Assembly: GCA_038148755.1 (NCBI GenBank)
Contig: JAYQWA010000022.1
Coordinates: forward strand, 1 to 30,275
From: UBA5109 sp038148755
Lineage (GTDB): Bacteria; Pseudomonadota; Gammaproteobacteria; Pseudomonadales; Pseudohongiellaceae
Direction of reading: 5' to 3'
Length of the DNA stretch: 30,275 nucleotides
The notes beneath the pieces are model-generated. The model was not told the DNA's origin. It saw nothing but the letters and a program-made list of their open reading frames with translations, and ran no database searches. A program made the position numbers and the translations under genes. Below are positions 1 through 6,941 of this stretch, in pieces (position 1 is the first letter of the stretch; the number at the start of each line of letters is the position of its first letter).

Positions 1-2
1 AT

Positions 3-65
3 GATCCTGAGAGGTATGACACCTATCTGGAGCAACTGGGTATTGAGTATCCAACTGTGAGATAG
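3..65 (+). CDS. C-terminal end of an unidentified protein (partial)
   Basis: The third forward frame is open from the window edge and reads DPERYDTYLEQLGIEYPTVR before a TAG stop at 63-65. The acidic, aromatic-rich composition looks like genuine protein, but 20 residues are too few to assign a family. The other two forward frames are less convincing: one stops at once and the other reads as a hydrophobic jumble ending at 60. The gene would be convergent with the hemolysin-family gene at 215-955. Real coding status is likely but not proven. Confidence 0.4.
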   Translation, partial: DPERYDTYLEQLGIEYPTVR

Positions 66-77
66 ACTGCTGACAGA

Positions 78-112
78 AGAAGAAAGAAGAAAGAAGAAAG
101 AAGAAAGAAGAA
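78..112. repeat. Heptanucleotide tandem repeat (AGAAGAA x5)
   Basis: Five perfect head-to-tail copies of AGAAGAA fill 78-112, flanked by partial units (AGA before, AG after). The tract lies about a dozen bases after the stop of the partial gene and is almost pure purine on the plus strand. A seven-base unit is not a multiple of three, but the tract is intergenic, so any copy-number change would alter spacing rather than reading frame. Confidence 0.85.
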
Positions 113-163
113 AGCAGGAGCCAGAAAAAGAAAGTATCGTTCGTTATTCCGAGTTCTCCTTGT

Positions 164-197
164 CGAATTTGTACTGGAAGGAACCGGTACAAATTCG
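164..197. repeat. Strong intergenic inverted repeat, possible terminator
   Basis: The arms 164-177 and 184-197 pair over 14 positions (11 perfect, one T-G wobble, two more pairs) around the six-base loop AAGGAA. It lies between the partial gene ending at 65 and the 3' end of the convergent gene at 215-955, the usual position for a bidirectional terminator. Neither side has a clean run of T, so Rho-independent termination is not assured; it could also be an RNA-stabilising hairpin. Confidence 0.6.
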
Positions 198-214
198 TTC
201 TCAATTGGGCGTCG

Positions 215-955
215 TCAATAAATTCGTCGGTGGATTTTGCTAGATGAAGTTATCGGTTTTAAGCATGAAGGGTTTGTTTTTTGCACGGCGCTGACAGGGC
301 AATAGAGTGGGTGCTGGATCATGTGCATGGCGTCATCAAGATTGCCGGCAAAGACCCGAGGCTGGGTTTCATAATATTTACCCCAGCTGTCTAGCTCATT
401 ATCACCGAGTTTTAAGGGATCAGCCTCGCAAAGAGAGCTAATGTCAAAACCCAGCTTAGTGAGGTTGTTATACAGGGCTTTTGTAGCGGTAAAGACTATC
501 CACTGATAACCGGCCTGATGTAATACTGACGTAAACAGTAAAAATAAAAGATGGCTGGCACCACGCTGACTTGATACCAGATTGCCAATTTCGACAATAC
601 CGTCACGATTTATCTGCTTTTCAAATTTCTGGGATAGCTCGCTTTCAATGTTTTGATCCAGATATTGCTCAAGAAACAAACTTGTGTTTTTTGCAGTATG
701 CATGCCAGCCGTGCCCGAAAGATTGTCAAAGCAGCGCATACACAGCAGTTCGGAGAAAAATTCATGGATGTCAGCATCGTAACTTTTCTGAAACTGCTGT
801 TTGATAAATTGTTCAGTGACACTTCTGTCAGCGTCTGTTCTGTGGCTTAAACTGAACTCAGGAGCCGGAGATAACAATTTGCTGAACAGTGACTTTCTGC
901 GCGAGGCTTTGCTTTTTATAACATCGGATGTCGTCTTTAGTGCGTAAGTCGTCAT
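215..955 (-). CDS. Thermostable hemolysin family protein (T_hemolysin)
   Basis: A 246-residue protein with the hallmarks of the thermostable-hemolysin (delta-VPH-like) family: a central EIGNL block at about residues 121-125, followed by a helix and a strand of the QWIVFTAT type with LGFDISSL after it. This resembles the CoA-binding half of GNAT-like acyltransferases. There is no signal peptide; the basic N-terminus (KSKASRRK) suggests a cytoplasmic protein. In other proteobacteria the family often sits beside an AMP-dependent ligase and a short-chain dehydrogenase; neither is here, so it is a stand-alone copy. The hemolysin name is historical and haemolysis cannot be inferred. The start at 955 gives the only full-length frame. 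Confidence 0.8.
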   Translation of the reverse strand: MTTYALKTTSDVIKSKASRRKSLFSKLLSPAPEFSLSHRTDADRSVTEQFIKQQFQKSYDADIHEFFSELLCMRCFDNLSGTAGMHTAKNTSLFLEQYLDQNIESELSQKFEKQINRDGIVEIGNLVSSQRGASHLLFLLFTSVLHQAGYQWIVFTATKALYNNLTKLGFDISSLCEADPLKLGDNELDSWGKYYETQPRVFAGNLDDAMHMIQHPLYCPVSAVQKTNPSCLKPITSSSKIHRRIY

Positions 956-1163
956 AACGAACTCAACCTTATAGTATTTCAGTGCGGTAAAGACTAAAGC
1001 AGTAAACTTAAGGGAATCTTAAGGATTCAGAAGAATATTCATGTGCTGCATGCGCTAGGGCACAGGGAAGAGAGCAGATTCTCTTGGTAAAAGGTTTATT
1101 ATTCTACTTTGTTATGGATAATAACTATTCTTAATAGACAGCTAAAAATAAGAGGTAATAAAA

Positions 1164-1268
1164 ATGAGTGCAAAAAATAACCCGCCTTCCAGACTGCATC
1201 ATAATGCCTATGTCGTTAAAGATTTGGAGAAAACCCTTGCTTTCTATAGGGCCGCCCCTGGGGGATAA
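1164..1268 (+). pseudogene. Truncated VOC (glyoxalase/bleomycin-resistance) gene, N-terminal stub
   Basis: An ATG at 1164, preceded by AGAGG, opens a 34-codon frame. It contains RLHHNAYVVKDLEKTLAFY, the typical first strand and helix of a vicinal-oxygen-chelate domain, including the metal-ligand His region. The match stops abruptly after FYR, where a functional protein would continue for about 100 more residues; the frame then runs through AAPGG to a stop at 1266-1268. No continuation is visible in the other two frames downstream, so this looks like a deletion breakpoint, not a simple frameshift. The next gene's ribosome site follows about 90 bases later. Confidence 0.6.
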
Positions 1269-1363
1269 AATATTTTGTGATATGGAGCAATGCGAATGAA
1301 GACAGCTTTGCAATCCATACTCACGCTTCTATTGTAAAAATTAGTCAGGATACTGGAGCAATT

Positions 1364-2254
1364 ATGACCTTAACAAACTTTTTGAAAATACTGACAGTTT
1401 CAGTGAGTAGCCTCGTCTGTGCAGCAGGTATTGCACAGGAGGTTGATTTTTCGGGTGAATGGAGGCCATTGTTTCATGAAGATGGTCCGGAAAGGGGGCC
1501 AGGTCCGCATTTTGGTGATTTCACAGCCATGCCGATTAATGCAGAGGCAAGGATGCGAGGAGAAAGTTACCAACCAGATCGAATCTCTACTGTTACAGAA
1601 TATATCTGTCGTCCTCATGGTGGAGATTACGCCATGAGAGGTCTTTCCTACATGCGTGTACAACGTGAAATTGATCCACGTACGCAACAGGCAGTGGCAT
1701 TCAAAACCAGAATGGGCTGGAACAATATGGAGCGCACTATCTGGCTGGATGGCAGGGAGCATCCGCCGGCAGGGACTCCGCATACTTTTCAGGGTTTTTC
1801 TACCGGAGTTTGGGACGGTAATATTCTAACGATTACGACAACACATCTTAAAGAAAGCTACCACAGAAGAAACGGCATTCCTTCGAGCAGCGAGCGCACA
1901 TTTACCGAACACTGGATGCTGCATGATGACTACCTGACCATTGTGACAGTTATTGATGATCCGGTTTTTTTCACAGAGCCTTTGGTACGAACCCAGGACT
2001 GGGTCTACGACCCCAGTTTCAGAATAGATTTTTTCAATTGTGACTACTCGGAAGAGTTACCAATTAATCCTGACAATCTGGTGCCAAACTATCTGCCGGG
2101 TGAAAATCCTTTCCTTACGGAGTTTGCTGAGAACTATCGTCTGCCCATGAGAGGCGTGCGTGGGGGAGCAGAAACAATGTACCCTGAGTTTCGTGACAAT
2201 ATGGGACCGCTGGTTGGTGACGCAGAATTTTGTAGCACAGAAGAATGTAACTGA
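1364..2254 (+). CDS. Secreted FSGxW-family protein of unknown function
   Basis: The start chosen is the ATG at 1364 (GGAG at 1355-1358, five-base spacing), because it opens directly into a signal peptide ending in AGIAQ; the longer frame from 1277 puts a hydrophilic stretch in front. The mature protein begins VDFSGEW, followed by TEYICRPHGG, IWLDGREHPP, TGVWDGNILTITTTHLKE, RRNGIP and a DDPVFFTEPLVRTQDW block. A second cysteine lies near the C-terminal region (FFNCDY). The same skeleton recurs at 3279-4052 and 5331-6383. The family is recognisable as secreted proteins of unknown function in proteobacteria; no catalytic residues can be assigned. It is the first gene of a likely three-gene operon, with 51 bases to the next. 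Confidence 0.8.
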   Translation: MTLTNFLKILTVSVSSLVCAAGIAQEVDFSGEWRPLFHEDGPERGPGPHFGDFTAMPINAEARMRGESYQPDRISTVTEYICRPHGGDYAMRGLSYMRVQREIDPRTQQAVAFKTRMGWNNMERTIWLDGREHPPAGTPHTFQGFSTGVWDGNILTITTTHLKESYHRRNGIPSSSERTFTEHWMLHDDYLTIVTVIDDPVFFTEPLVRTQDWVYDPSFRIDFFNCDYSEELPINPDNLVPNYLPGENPFLTEFAENYRLPMRGVRGGAETMYPEFRDNMGPLVGDAEFCSTEECN

Positions 2255-2305
2255 TAAAACTACTTATCTATCTCTTTTTTAAAGTTTTAAGAAACAGGGC
2301 AATTT

Positions 2306-3274
2306 ATGTATACGAAAAAATTTATCACAGAATTAATAAAGTCACTGGCTTTGTTGGTTCTGATTCAGAATGTTGTTGCACAGGAAGACTCACTGCGACT
2401 GCTGCATGTGCAGGATCAGGTCTATATGCTCTATGGGGGTGATGTTAATGTGACTGTGCAAATCGGGAACAATTCTCTGGTTTTTGTGGATTCTCCTGAT
2501 CCCGAGATTGTTCCCGAGATGATGTCCATGATCAGGGAAATTTCGGACAGGCCAGCGCATTACCTGATCACAACTCATCTTGATGCTGCTCATATAGCAG
2601 GCAATGACCTCATCAATACACTGGGAGATAACTCGGGAGTTGGGCTCTTCAGGCCGGATAGTTCTGTTGCTATTGGCGGTGCTGTCGGAGGCGTGACGAT
2701 ATTAAGTCATGAAAATGTGCTGAACCGCTTTTACCTGACTGATCACAATATTCCTTCTCTCACTGTCACCAATACCTACTTCTCCAGCAGAAAAGATTTT
2801 TTTGAAAATGGCGAAGCAATTCTTGTATACCACATGCCGAATGCGCACACGGATGGTGACAGCATTGTGTATTTCAGAAATTCAGACGTGATAAGCACGG
2901 GAGATATTTTTACGCCCGGTTTGTATCCGGAAATAGAATTGGAACGTGGAGGCAGTGTTAATGGTTTGATTGATGCCTTGAACTTTATTCTTGAATTGAT
3001 GGTGCCGGGGCCTTTTGCAGAAGGAGGAACTTATGTTGTTCCGGGACATGGCCGTATCGGTGATGAAATTGATGTTGTTGAATACCGGAATATGATTTAC
3101 ATCGTCAGAGACCGCATCATTGATCAGATTGAAAAAGGTGCCAGCCTGGAAGAGGTCATCGCCAGTGATCCCACTTTTGATTACGACACTGAATACGGTG
3201 GAGCAAGAGGTGGTCCAAGCAATATTGAGTTTGTGACAGCGGTATACCAAAGTTTAATGCAGGAGATGGAATAA
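2306..3274 (+). CDS. Exported metallo-beta-lactamase-fold protein with altered metal motif
   Basis: A 322-residue protein with an N-terminal signal peptide (cleavage near VVA-Q, about residue 25). The MBL fold is shown by the strand before TTHLDAAHIAGN (residues 89-100), AHTDGD (H181), STGDIF (D200) and VVPGHG (H248). The usual HxHxDH zinc motif is replaced by H91-L-D93-A-A95-H96, so the second His and the Asp are lost while the other four ligand positions are kept. It could be a one-metal hydrolase, a variant using D93 as ligand, or a binding protein. It starts after an AGGG ribosome site and ends only four bases before the next start, indicating translational coupling. The partner genes on both sides are FSGxW proteins. 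Confidence 0.85.
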   Translation: MYTKKFITELIKSLALLVLIQNVVAQEDSLRLLHVQDQVYMLYGGDVNVTVQIGNNSLVFVDSPDPEIVPEMMSMIREISDRPAHYLITTHLDAAHIAGNDLINTLGDNSGVGLFRPDSSVAIGGAVGGVTILSHENVLNRFYLTDHNIPSLTVTNTYFSSRKDFFENGEAILVYHMPNAHTDGDSIVYFRNSDVISTGDIFTPGLYPEIELERGGSVNGLIDALNFILELMVPGPFAEGGTYVVPGHGRIGDEIDVVEYRNMIYIVRDRIIDQIEKGASLEEVIASDPTFDYDTEYGGARGGPSNIEFVTAVYQSLMQEME

Positions 3275-3278
3275 GCGT

Positions 3279-4052
3279 ATGAAAAAAAATACTTTGCAAT
3301 TAGTCGGTTGTTTTCTGATTTGTCTTCCGCTTAATCTGGTTGTTGGTCAGACTGATGAGTCTTCCATGCCGACAGGAAGGGAAGCGGCACTTACCGATAT
3401 GACTGGCGTTTGGGTATCAGTTATTTCTGAAGACTGGATATGGCGAATGGTGACACCATTAATCGGGGATTTTTCAAGTATTCCGGAAAATGAAGCGGCC
3501 AGAGAAATTGCCATGCAATGGCGTCCCGAAAATGATGCAGGAAATGAGTGTATCGGCTATGGGGCTCCGGTAATTATGAGTGAACCTGCCAGACTCAGGA
3601 TTAGTTGGGACGATAATGAAACCCTGAAGATGGAAATTGATTCAGGTATGCAAACACGCTATTTCCATTTTGATGAAGATGCTCCGCGTGGGGAAGCCTC
3701 CAGGCAAGGGCATACAATTGCTACCTGGAGTCGTGGTATCTCAACACCGACAAGAAACTCTTTGGGAACGATAGGCGGGTTTGGTAATAAAGGTCGAACG
3801 CTTGTTGCGCATACTGATAATTTGATTCCGGGTTATCTTCGTAAAAATGGTATTCCATACAGTGACCAGACGACAGTGACTGAATATTTCGAAGTGGTTG
3901 AATTGGCAGATGGATACACCTGGCTGTTTGATACGGTTGTTGTGGATGATCCTGTGTACCTTATGGAGCCCTATGTGGTTAGCAGAAATTTCAGAAAAGA
4001 AGCCGATGATTCCAAGTGGAACCCTCAAGAGTGTTTCGTTGTTCAGGAATAA
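3279..4052 (+). CDS. Second secreted FSGxW-like protein of unknown function
   Basis: A 257-residue protein with a signal peptide ending near VVGQ (residues 20-24). It follows the layout of the 1364-2254 product: DMTGVW at the mature N-terminus, a first-third cysteine (NECIGYG), TRYFHFD, then YLRKNGIPYSDQTTVTEYF, VVDDPVYLMEPYVVSRNF and a late cysteine (PQECF). It lacks the long C-terminal tail of the first protein and is clearly diverged, so this is not a recent duplication. It is coupled to the MBL-fold gene, four bases upstream. No enzyme motif is seen; a disulfide between the two cysteines is plausible in the periplasm but is inference. Confidence 0.75.
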   Translation: MKKNTLQLVGCFLICLPLNLVVGQTDESSMPTGREAALTDMTGVWVSVISEDWIWRMVTPLIGDFSSIPENEAAREIAMQWRPENDAGNECIGYGAPVIMSEPARLRISWDDNETLKMEIDSGMQTRYFHFDEDAPRGEASRQGHTIATWSRGISTPTRNSLGTIGGFGNKGRTLVAHTDNLIPGYLRKNGIPYSDQTTVTEYFEVVELADGYTWLFDTVVVDDPVYLMEPYVVSRNFRKEADDSKWNPQECFVVQE

Positions 4053-4085
4053 AGCTTTCGGCTTAGTCTCATGACGATATAACTC

Positions 4086-4112
4086 ACCGACTGTGTTCGG
4101 TTTGCTTTTTTA
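4086..4112 (+). terminator. Possible Rho-independent terminator
   Basis: ACCGA (4086-4090) pairs with TCGGT (4097-4101) around a six-base loop and is followed by TTGCTTTTTTATTT. The stem is only five pairs, but the T tract and the place after a stop codon fit termination of the 1364-4052 operon. The rest of 4102-4246 holds no gene. Confidence 0.4.
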
Positions 4113-4246
4113 TTTCGTGTTGAGGCGCTTTGCAGAATCTGCTTTTTTCATGACACAAGCATTTTTCTTACTGGATGCAGTAACCTGAGGAACAACCAGC
4201 AGTTTGCTTAAAAACTAGCGTCTTTGCTGAAGTTGTTGAGTGATAT

Positions 4247-5191
4247 TTAATTGACCAGATAATATGGGGCATCATATTTTATTATCGGTCCTTCCTTTTT
4301 TAGTTCGCTCAGCAAGAAATCAATAAAAGCTTTAACTTTGGCCGGTACGTAATTTTTTTTCGGATAAATGGCCCTGAAAATTCTGGGAGGTATTTTGTAG
4401 TCATTTAAAATTGTGACCAGACTGCCTTTTTCGATTTCTTCTTCAACCATATTCATTCCTAAACACGCTATTCCCATACCATTCAAAGTCAGGTTTTTTA
4501 CAGCCAGGGGATTGTTGATTTTTACATTACCGGAAACCTTCACTTTTATTTCATTTTCATCCTTGGAAAAGATCCACTGATCAGGTATTTGATGTGTCGA
4601 AGGCAGCAGGCAGTTAAAATTGACCAGTTCTTCAGGAGTTACGGGTGTTCCATATAAAGCAATATATTCAGGTGAGCTGATCACTTTTGTCTCAGAAACG
4701 CTGATAGTGGTTGCGCTATAGGAAGAATCTATAAAGTGGGTTGATGTCAGCATTAAGTCAAAACCTTCAATATTCACTTTTGAAAAGACATCAGTTAAAT
4801 CTACTTCAACTTTTAGCTGTGGGTATTTTTTCAGAAAAGCAGGCAAAAGGTTTGCCAGTACTATATTGCCAAACACAACTGGTGCGCTGATACGCAATAG
4901 CCCATTAGGCATATTCTCACTTTCGGTTGCGGCATGTTCCGCTTCTTCCACGGCGCTGCGTGCCTGTCTGGCGTATTCTAGATAACGTTCACCTGCCTCT
5001 GTAAGCGCTATCTTGCGTGTTGTTCTGTTTAATAATTTAACGTTAAGGTGTTTTTCCAGGTTTGATACCCGCTTGCTGACAGCAGAATTGGTTAGACCCA
5101 GCTTTTCAGCTGCTCGGGTAAAGCTGTTTTCTTCGACAACACTAAGAAATATCGGGATATCGATAAAGTTGGCATCATGGTTATTGATCAT
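4247..5191 (-). CDS. LysR-family transcriptional regulator
   Basis: A 314-residue LysR-type regulator. The N-terminal winged helix-turn-helix covers about residues 9-68, with SFTRAAEKLGLTNSAVSKRV as the recognition segment followed by LEKHLNVKLLNRTTR. The rest is a LysR substrate-binding domain (GLLRISAPVVFGN onward) of the CrgA/DmlR-like subgroup. It is divergent from the gene at 5331, with about 140 bases between the starts, and convergent with the operon ending at 4052. By analogy with other LysR proteins it most likely controls the divergent pair 5331-6840, perhaps also the 1364-4052 operon, in response to an unknown small molecule. The intergenic DNA is very AT-rich; I cannot single out its operator. 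Confidence 0.92.
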   Translation of the reverse strand: MINNHDANFIDIPIFLSVVEENSFTRAAEKLGLTNSAVSKRVSNLEKHLNVKLLNRTTRKIALTEAGERYLEYARQARSAVEEAEHAATESENMPNGLLRISAPVVFGNIVLANLLPAFLKKYPQLKVEVDLTDVFSKVNIEGFDLMLTSTHFIDSSYSATTISVSETKVISSPEYIALYGTPVTPEELVNFNCLLPSTHQIPDQWIFSKDENEIKVKVSGNVKINNPLAVKNLTLNGMGIACLGMNMVEEEIEKGSLVTILNDYKIPPRIFRAIYPKKNYVPAKVKAFIDFLLSELKKEGPIIKYDAPYYLVN

Positions 5192-5330
5192 GATAATTGT
5201 TTCTTTAAATTCAATTAACTGTTTCCTTGTAAGGTCTTTATTAAATATAAGGATATAGTATATGCTTTGAAATCGTGAGTAAATTAACTAAAAGCACTAA
5301 AAATAATATCAATAACTAAATGGTGGTGTG

Positions 5331-6383
5331 ATGGTAAAAACAATACGTACTTTTGAAACAATGCTGTTCCTGGTTATTGCACTAATGTCGAGCCAACTGG
5401 TATTCGCCCAGGGAACTATTATGGGCAGCCTGATTGACCCGAACGGGGCCAATATTACCGGTTTAAACCAAAATGTGATGCTGGTTAATACAATGACAGG
5501 TGAAGAATATACCGGTCAGACTACGCTTGATGGAGACTATCGCATTACCGGGCTTCCTGCGGGGACTTATGATCTCAGCTTTTTATTCCGAACTGCCATG
5601 TATCAATCCTATTCAGAAGAGGGTGTCGTTATCAGGGATGGTGAAACGCTGGAATATGACCTAAATATTGAGTGGAGTATTAATCTGGGAACAATTGGTG
5701 ATGATCCGGGCATGCTGGCTAATGACATGCTGAGAAATTCAGGCGATGTGTCAGGGCCTGCACCAAGACTGTTTAATGGCAATATTGATTTTTCAGGAAT
5801 GTGGGCTATCAGGCAGACACCTGATGTGCCGATACAACGACCGCCATATCAGCCCTGGGCTGCGCAGATGAATGAGGAATTACTTGCGCTTGATATCCAG
5901 AATCCTGGTGCTTATTGCCTGCCACAAAGTGCAGTCATGACCACAGCAGGCTTTCCCATGCAAATTACGCAGACTCCAGACATCATGATCCAGATTATGG
6001 AGTTTGTGACGCCAGGCTGGCGTCAGATTTTTCTGGATGGCAGGGACTTCCCGGAATTATGGAATCCAAGCTGGCAAGGGCATTCAAGAGGCCATTGGGA
6101 AGGCGATACGCTGGTTGTCGAAACTTCAGGTTTTAATGAATACACCCCGGGTTTTGGTATTCATTCGGATCAGATGGTGGTGACGGAACGCTATACGCGT
6201 CCGGAGCGCGGCACCATGCGCGTTGAAATTACAGTAGAAGATCCGGAAGCCCTGACAGACACCTATACCAATATCAGAGAGTTTGGCTTAGTGCTTGGTG
6301 AAGAGATTCTCGAATTCATCTGTGCTGAAGGCAATACTGACCCGGCGCAATGGGAGCAGCCTGTCTGGAAAGGCAGACCTTAA
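5331..6383 (+). CDS. Exported carboxypeptidase-regulatory-like / FSGxW fusion protein
   Basis: The start is taken as ATG 5331, behind GGTGG at 5322-5326; a GTG directly before it would add one residue. A signal peptide ends at VFAQ. Residues of about 28-115 form a carboxypeptidase-regulatory-like (transthyretin-type) beta-sandwich: GTIMGSLIDPNGA, TTLDGDYRITGLPAGTYDL. The C-terminal two thirds match the FSGxW layout: DFSGMW, GAYCLPQ, FLDGRDFPELW, GHWEGDTLVVETSGF, VTERYTRPE, VEDPEAL and LEFICAEG. It is therefore the third member of the family in this block and the only one with a fused sandwich domain. It probably forms an operon with the DUF6152 gene 50 bases downstream and is divergent from the LysR gene. 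Function unknown. Confidence 0.82.
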   Translation: MVKTIRTFETMLFLVIALMSSQLVFAQGTIMGSLIDPNGANITGLNQNVMLVNTMTGEEYTGQTTLDGDYRITGLPAGTYDLSFLFRTAMYQSYSEEGVVIRDGETLEYDLNIEWSINLGTIGDDPGMLANDMLRNSGDVSGPAPRLFNGNIDFSGMWAIRQTPDVPIQRPPYQPWAAQMNEELLALDIQNPGAYCLPQSAVMTTAGFPMQITQTPDIMIQIMEFVTPGWRQIFLDGRDFPELWNPSWQGHSRGHWEGDTLVVETSGFNEYTPGFGIHSDQMVVTERYTRPERGTMRVEITVEDPEALTDTYTNIREFGLVLGEEILEFICAEGNTDPAQWEQPVWKGRP

Positions 6384-6432
6384 AAGCAGATTGTTGAAAT
6401 TATTATTTACTTTATTCAATTGAGAGGGTTTT

Positions 6433-6840
6433 ATGAATATTAAAAAATTGTTGGGGATAGCGTTAACTTCGGTTCTGTTATTTGGTATTTCTTTCGAGGC
6501 GTCATCGCATCATTCTTTTATCGGGCAGTATGATCCGGAAAAATCGACTGTATTAGTTGGAACCGTGAAAGGCATTCGCTGGTTAAATCCGCATGCATTT
6601 TTCGTGATAGAAGTGACTAATGAAGATGGCACGACAGAAGACTGGTCTTTTGAACTGGGCAGTCCGAACACTTTAATCCGTTACGGCTGGAGTCGGGATA
6701 CCCTGAAAGTCGGTGATGTGATTTCTGCAGACGGCTATCTGGCAAGAAGTGGCGAGAAACTTGCCAATGCCAAAATTGTCACCTTGGCTGATGGTACCGT
6801 TTTCCAGGCTGCTTCTTCTTACGAACAGGAAAATCAGTAA
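6433..6840 (+). CDS. DUF6152 family exported protein
   Basis: A 135-residue protein with a GAGAGGG ribosome site just before the ATG and a signal peptide (ALTSVLLFGISFEASS). The mature protein starts with the family signature HHSFIGQYDPEK and continues with GTVKGIRWLNPHAFFVIEV, EDWSFELGSP and LKVGDVISADGYLARSG, typical of DUF6152, a small beta-barrel-like periplasmic domain of unknown function. The paired His near the mature N-terminus suggest metal binding, but this is untested. It lies 50 bases after the sandwich/FSGxW gene and is probably cotranscribed. Another family member begins at 30163. Confidence 0.88.
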   Translation: MNIKKLLGIALTSVLLFGISFEASSHHSFIGQYDPEKSTVLVGTVKGIRWLNPHAFFVIEVTNEDGTTEDWSFELGSPNTLIRYGWSRDTLKVGDVISADGYLARSGEKLANAKIVTLADGTVFQAASSYEQENQ

Positions 6841-6860
6841 TAAGACCCCGACCTGAGGCT

Positions 6861-6898
6861 CGACAAGCTATCTTTTATAAATTGAAGATAACTTGTCG
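6861..6898. repeat. Inverted repeat between convergent genes, possible bidirectional terminator
   Basis: CGACAAG (6861-6867) pairs with CTTGTCG (6892-6898), and inside it TATCTT pairs with AAGATA after one mismatch, giving about 13 pairs around an AT-rich loop. It lies just after the stop at 6840 and before the 3' end of the opposing gene at 6942. No T run follows on either strand, so the terminator role is inferred from position only. Confidence 0.55.
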
Positions 6899-6941
6899 GG
6901 TTCCGTCTCAATATTCAGCAGTAAAGCCAGCTCTCTTAAAC

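Noticed and set aside
956..1163. Near-palindrome GAATC-TTAAG-GATTC (around 1014-1030) as an operator
   Set aside because: Short arms in AT-rich DNA and no neighbouring regulator; not distinguishable from chance.
1277..1363. N-terminal extension of the first FSGxW protein by 29 residues
   Set aside because: It lies before a clear signal peptide and the downstream ATG has the better ribosome site; the extra stretch is hydrophilic.
3741..4028. 95-codon minus-strand frame inside the second FSGxW gene
   Set aside because: Antisense to a well-supported secreted protein, without ribosome site or family match.
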